The position numbers and the translations under genes were made by a program. Source: Wohlfahrtiimonas sp. (GTDB taxonomy: Bacteria; Pseudomonadota; Gammaproteobacteria; Cardiobacteriales; Wohlfahrtiimonadaceae). Taken from it: a stretch of DNA of 36,086 nucleotides. The stretch covers positions 1 through 36,086 of the forward strand of contig JASLHB010000034.1 in the NCBI GenBank assembly GCA_030149965.1, in the 5' to 3' direction. Every line of letters begins with the position of its first letter. Position 1 is the stretch's first letter. Below are positions 33,104 to 36,086 of the stretch, one piece after another. The notes beneath the pieces were generated by a model that was not told where the DNA came from, did no database searches, and worked only from the letters and a program-made list of their open reading frames with translations.

Positions 33104-34291
33104 TTACAATTGCTGACTCATATCGTACAACGCAAATCCTTGCGGTTCTATTTCGATATTTTTACCCAAAGCCAATACTTTAAAACGCTCACCCATTTCA
33201 GCTGGTAAAACCAGTATTTGGATCGCCTGTGCAATCTTGTACCATTCCATTTCATCACTGATTTGCGCTTTTGCTTCTGTGAGCATCGCTTCCAAGCCAT
33301 TGCCATATAAGAAATAGGCTTGCGATGTGTAACCTAAGAAATCTAAATCAGCATCTAAACCTGCTTCTGCCAATAATGTAAAATCAACATTTGCCGTTAA
33401 ATCCTGCAAGCCTTGGAACAGTTCCCAACTGTTGTGCACACGATGTTTAAAGTGAGCGATCAACGTGCCTTCTACGCGCTCTTGCATATAATATTGCTGG
33501 CGACTATAACCATAATCCACCATCAACACTGCACCTTTGGTTAAAGTCTTGGTTAAATCAGCCAACCAATTTTTCACCATTGGGCAAAACTCGCTTAAAT
33601 AACCATCAGGCAATGTGATATTTTCTTCTGCTAGTTGCGCCATAAAACTAGTTAATTGCTCATCTTGGCGATTAGCGACAGTAATGAACTGCTCTGTTGA
33701 TTCATCATAACCAACATCTGCATAATAAGCTTCACCATTTTGAATCGTAAAGCGTTCCACTGGCAATGCATCCACAATCTCATTCCCAATAATGCAACCT
33801 TGCCATGCTTCTTTCGATGGTTCATTCAACCAAATCACTCGATCAATCAAATCAGGATGTACTTTGGCAATACTTTCACGCTGTCTTTCACGCAAAATTG
33901 GTGAAATTTCTAGAATGTAATAATGCTTTGGCAGTGCATCGATGGATTTTAACTGCGTTAAAATATCCGTTGCCATTACGCCTGTGCCGGCACCAATTTC
34001 CATGATGGAGGGCGATTCACATAAAGCTAAAATCTCGGCAATTTGATTGGCCAAGCAATAAGAGAAATATTGTGAAATCATCGGCGCGGTGACAAAATCG
34101 CCCGTTCGACCAAACTTTGGTAAAGCGCCAGTGTAATAACCTAATTCAGGATGATATAAGCACTCTGCAAAGTATTCACTGAATGGGATTGAGCCGTTGG
34201 CTTTGATTTTCTCAACCAATAAATGCGCTAAACGCGCACTATGTGCGCGCTCATCGTCTGTTAGCTCAGGAAGATCTAACTCAACCTTCAT
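33104..34291 (-). CDS. MidA/NDUFAF7-type SAM-dependent methyltransferase
   Basis: 395 residues, the usual size. The N-terminal region has IPFSEYFAECLYHPELGYYTG, then FGRTGDFVTAPMISQYF, both diagnostic of the family. The SAM-binding loop is MEIGAGTGVMATDIL (residues about 97-111), followed by IIGNEIVDALPVERF and VLMVDYGYSRQQYYMQ. In eukaryotes NDUFAF7 dimethylates an arginine of complex I subunit NDUFS2; in bacteria the target is not settled. The start overlaps the lipoprotein stop as ATGA, indicating translational coupling. Cytoplasmic. Confidence 0.92.
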   Translation of the reverse strand: MKVELDLPELTDDERAHSARLAHLLVEKIKANGSIPFSEYFAECLYHPELGYYTGALPKFGRTGDFVTAPMISQYFSYCLANQIAEILALCESPSIMEIGAGTGVMATDILTQLKSIDALPKHYYILEISPILRERQRESIAKVHPDLIDRVIWLNEPSKEAWQGCIIGNEIVDALPVERFTIQNGEAYYADVGYDESTEQFITVANRQDEQLTSFMAQLAEENITLPDGYLSEFCPMVKNWLADLTKTLTKGAVLMVDYGYSRQQYYMQERVEGTLIAHFKHRVHNSWELFQGLQDLTANVDFTLLAEAGLDADLDFLGYTSQAYFLYGNGLEAMLTEAKAQISDEMEWYKIAQAIQILVLPAEMGERFKVLALGKNIEIEPQGFALYDMSQQL

Positions 34292-34563
34292 CGAACCGTT
34301 ACCTCACCGTAACCGCCCGCATGTCTTTTCACATTCACTTTTTGTCCTGGGAAAAGATCTTTAGGCTCTTTTAACATCACAACGATGTAACCTTGCTCAT
34401 CAATTTTCACACCAACTTCTTGTTGTTGATCATCATTTAGGATCACAGATGATATTTCACCTGTACCATTGTAAGCTGATCTTTGATCTTCTGGCACAGG
34501 CGCATTTGCACAACCCACAACAATTAAACCAGCCAATAAAGAGGTTAAGAACTTAGCCTTCAT
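34288..34563 (-). CDS. Small lipoprotein, 91 residues
   Basis: The frame is open further upstream, but the ATG at 34563 has AGAAGGAACTAATC before it and opens a proper lipoprotein signal: MKAKFLTSLLAGLIVVGCANA, with cysteine at about residue 18 as the lipidation site. The mature part of about 73 residues starts CANAPVPEDQRSAYNGTGEI and consists of predicted beta strands, including YIVVMLKEPKDLFPGQKVNVK, suggesting a small barrel or OB-like fold somewhat like the ends of Pcp/SlyB lipoproteins; no firm family. It starts 11 bases inside the end of the helicase gene and overlaps the methyltransferase start. Confidence 0.75.
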   Translation of the reverse strand: MKAKFLTSLLAGLIVVGCANAPVPEDQRSAYNGTGEISSVILNDDQQQEVGVKIDEQGYIVVMLKEPKDLFPGQKVNVKRHAGGYGEVTVR

Positions 34564-36040
34564 GATTAGTTCCTTCTGCTCTTGGTGTTTGAGTATTATT
34601 GCGTTGATGTGATTTGCTACGACCGCGCGTGTGCATATTGCGTGGACGACGACGCTGATCAAATTTTCGCTCAATCTTCTCTTCTGCTGATTGCGCCATA
34701 TCATTATCGTTTGAAGTTTCTTCAACAGCATCTTCTACAATAAATACTGGCTCTCTTTCAACTTTTTCTGATTTCTCAGTAGATTGTGATTGCTCAGTTC
34801 TCGGCTTATTACGATTCTGATTTTGGTTTGGACGCGATCTATTAGATGATTGATTTCTGCTTGGTTTTTTAGGTTCAATCAATAAATCATCTTCCAACTG
34901 AATCGTTGGGATTCGCATCTCAATGTATTCTTCGATGTCAGGCAATGAATAAACATATTCTTCACATGCAAAAGTAATTGCAGTGCCTTCTTCACCTGCA
35001 CGCGCAGTACGACCAATACGGTGAACATAATCTTCCACATCTTGTGGTAAATCATAGTTAATCACGTGCGTTACATCTGAAATATGCAAACCACGCGCTG
35101 CAACATCTGTCGCAACCATAATAGAAATTTTACCTTCTTTGAAATCACCCAATAAACGCTCACGCTTATTCTGTGGAATATCACCTGATAAAACACCAAC
35201 TTTATAATCATTTGCAGACAAATAATTATTGATCTCTTCAGCTACACGTTTTGTATTCACGAAGATGATTGTGCGTTTTGGCTCTTCTTTTTTCAATACA
35301 CCAAATAACAATGAAATTTTATCTGTTGAACCCACATGAATTAAGTACTGTTTGATCTTATCAGCTGTAATATTATCCGCTTCAATCTGCACTTTTTCTG
35401 GCATGTCCATGTGCTCATACGCTAATTCTAAAACGCGTTGAGAGAATGTTGCTGAGAAGAATAAGTTTTGACGTTCTGCTGCGCTTGGCATTTTTTTGAA
35501 TAAGTAACGAATGTCTGAGATAAAGCCTAAATCAAACATACGATCCGCTTCATCTAATACCACAACTTCGATCTCTTTAAGGTTCAATTCGCCTTGCTTA
35601 AAGAAATCCAAAATACGGCCAACTGTACCGATTACAACATCCACATCAGATGCTAAATCACTGCGCTGTTTCTCGTAACCTGTACCGCCATAAATGCAGC
35701 TGAATTTTAAACCTGTATAACGGCCTAACATTTCTGCATCTTCATAAATCTGAATCGCTAATTCGCGCGTTGGTGCCATGATGATGGCAAAAGGTCCGCG
35801 TTTACCTTGCTGAACTGGCACAGTCATCAAACGATTCAATGTTGCCAACAAAAACGCCGCACTTTTCCCCGTGCCCGTTTGCGCTTGGCCAACCACATCC
35901 TTACCTGCCAATAAAAGTGGCAATGATAAAGCTTGAATCGGAGTACATTGCACATAATTGTTATCTTCTAACGCTTCTTGCAAAGATTCATCGAGCGGTA
36001 AATCCTTAAACATTATGTGACTTAATTCTGGTTTTGCCAT
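34553..36040 (-). CDS. rhlB: RhlB-type DEAD-box ATP-dependent RNA helicase
   Basis: 495 residues. Motifs in order: Q motif CTPIQALSLPLLL (residues 32-44), Walker A AQTGTGKS (53-60), PTREL (90-94), DEAD (163-166), SAT (196-198), and HRIGRTARAG (about 345-354). The FKDLPLDESLQEAL start and the CEEYVYSLPDIEEYI stretch after the core are typical of RhlB, the helicase of the RNA degradosome, which unwinds structured RNA for RNase E. The C-terminal tail (about 395-495) is disordered, rich in N, Q, R and S, and longer than in E. coli RhlB (421 residues); it may bind RNA or RNase E. Ribosome site AAAGGTCAAGATACAC. Confidence 0.92.
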   Translation of the reverse strand: MAKPELSHIMFKDLPLDESLQEALEDNNYVQCTPIQALSLPLLLAGKDVVGQAQTGTGKSAAFLLATLNRLMTVPVQQGKRGPFAIIMAPTRELAIQIYEDAEMLGRYTGLKFSCIYGGTGYEKQRSDLASDVDVVIGTVGRILDFFKQGELNLKEIEVVVLDEADRMFDLGFISDIRYLFKKMPSAAERQNLFFSATFSQRVLELAYEHMDMPEKVQIEADNITADKIKQYLIHVGSTDKISLLFGVLKKEEPKRTIIFVNTKRVAEEINNYLSANDYKVGVLSGDIPQNKRERLLGDFKEGKISIMVATDVAARGLHISDVTHVINYDLPQDVEDYVHRIGRTARAGEEGTAITFACEEYVYSLPDIEEYIEMRIPTIQLEDDLLIEPKKPSRNQSSNRSRPNQNQNRNKPRTEQSQSTEKSEKVEREPVFIVEDAVEETSNDNDMAQSAEEKIERKFDQRRRPRNMHTRGRSKSHQRNNTQTPRAEGTNHEG

Positions 36041-36086
36041 GTGTATCTTGACCTTTGATTGAAATGTGTAATAAACAATTTTTACT

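Noticed and set aside
1..36086. CRISPR arrays, tRNA, rRNA and insertion sequences
   Set aside because: No regularly spaced repeats, no tRNA-like cloverleaf and no transposase or terminal inverted repeats were seen on reading through the window.

Overview
This 36 kb window reads as chromosomal DNA of a low-GC gammaproteobacterium. The housekeeping genes are of gammaproteobacterial type: RhlB-type DEAD-box helicase, YhhQ, ModE, Tex, YqaA, HemW, NlpE-like domain and a PACE efflux pump. Coding density is high, genes are tightly packed and frequently overlap, and most genes lie on the minus strand. The exact genus cannot be fixed from the sequence alone; a Cardiobacteriales-like organism (Ignatzschineria/Wohlfahrtiimonas type) is a guess from AT-richness and gene content.

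Layout. 1-2830: NAD salvage operon pncB-nadE followed by hemW (cut by the window edge). 2831-3225: AT-rich gap with no recognisable gene. 3226-4018: yqaA-like membrane protein and a small hypothetical protein. 4117-7255: complete tripartite TRAP transporter, dctP-dctQ-dctM, with a hairpin between the binding-protein and membrane genes. 7502-14586: lactate utilisation locus, with dld-lctP (D-lactate dehydrogenase of FAD plus Fe-S type, and lactate permease) divergent from lldD (FMN L-lactate dehydrogenase), then a small membrane protein and an LldR-like GntR/FCD regulator. 14719-15228: unknown membrane protein. 15317-18681: two-gene McrBC restriction system. 18774-21619: tex and an NlpE-domain protein. 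21701-24072: nucleoside hydrolase plus MFS transporter. 24234-25466: MarR regulator plus peroxiredoxin-like protein, with a visible promoter and operator. 25484-26919: YpfJ zinc metallopeptidase and PACE pump. 27027-30221: secreted protein, MocR-type regulator and EamA exporter. 30350-31796: queuosine cluster queC-yhhQ under a preQ1-I riboswitch. 31828-36040: rhlB - lipoprotein - midA - ycxB-like - modE, a chain of overlapping or closely spaced genes.

How the genes work together. The lactate locus imports lactate and oxidises both enantiomers at the membrane under an FCD regulator, and the adjacent TRAP system probably supplies a related organic acid. The queC-yhhQ pair makes or imports queuosine precursors and is gated by preQ1. 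McrBC is the only clear defence system; its McrB carries an extra domain of about 165 residues between Walker A and Walker B, the most unusual protein feature in the window. I saw no tRNA, rRNA, CRISPR array, transposase, integrase or prophage.
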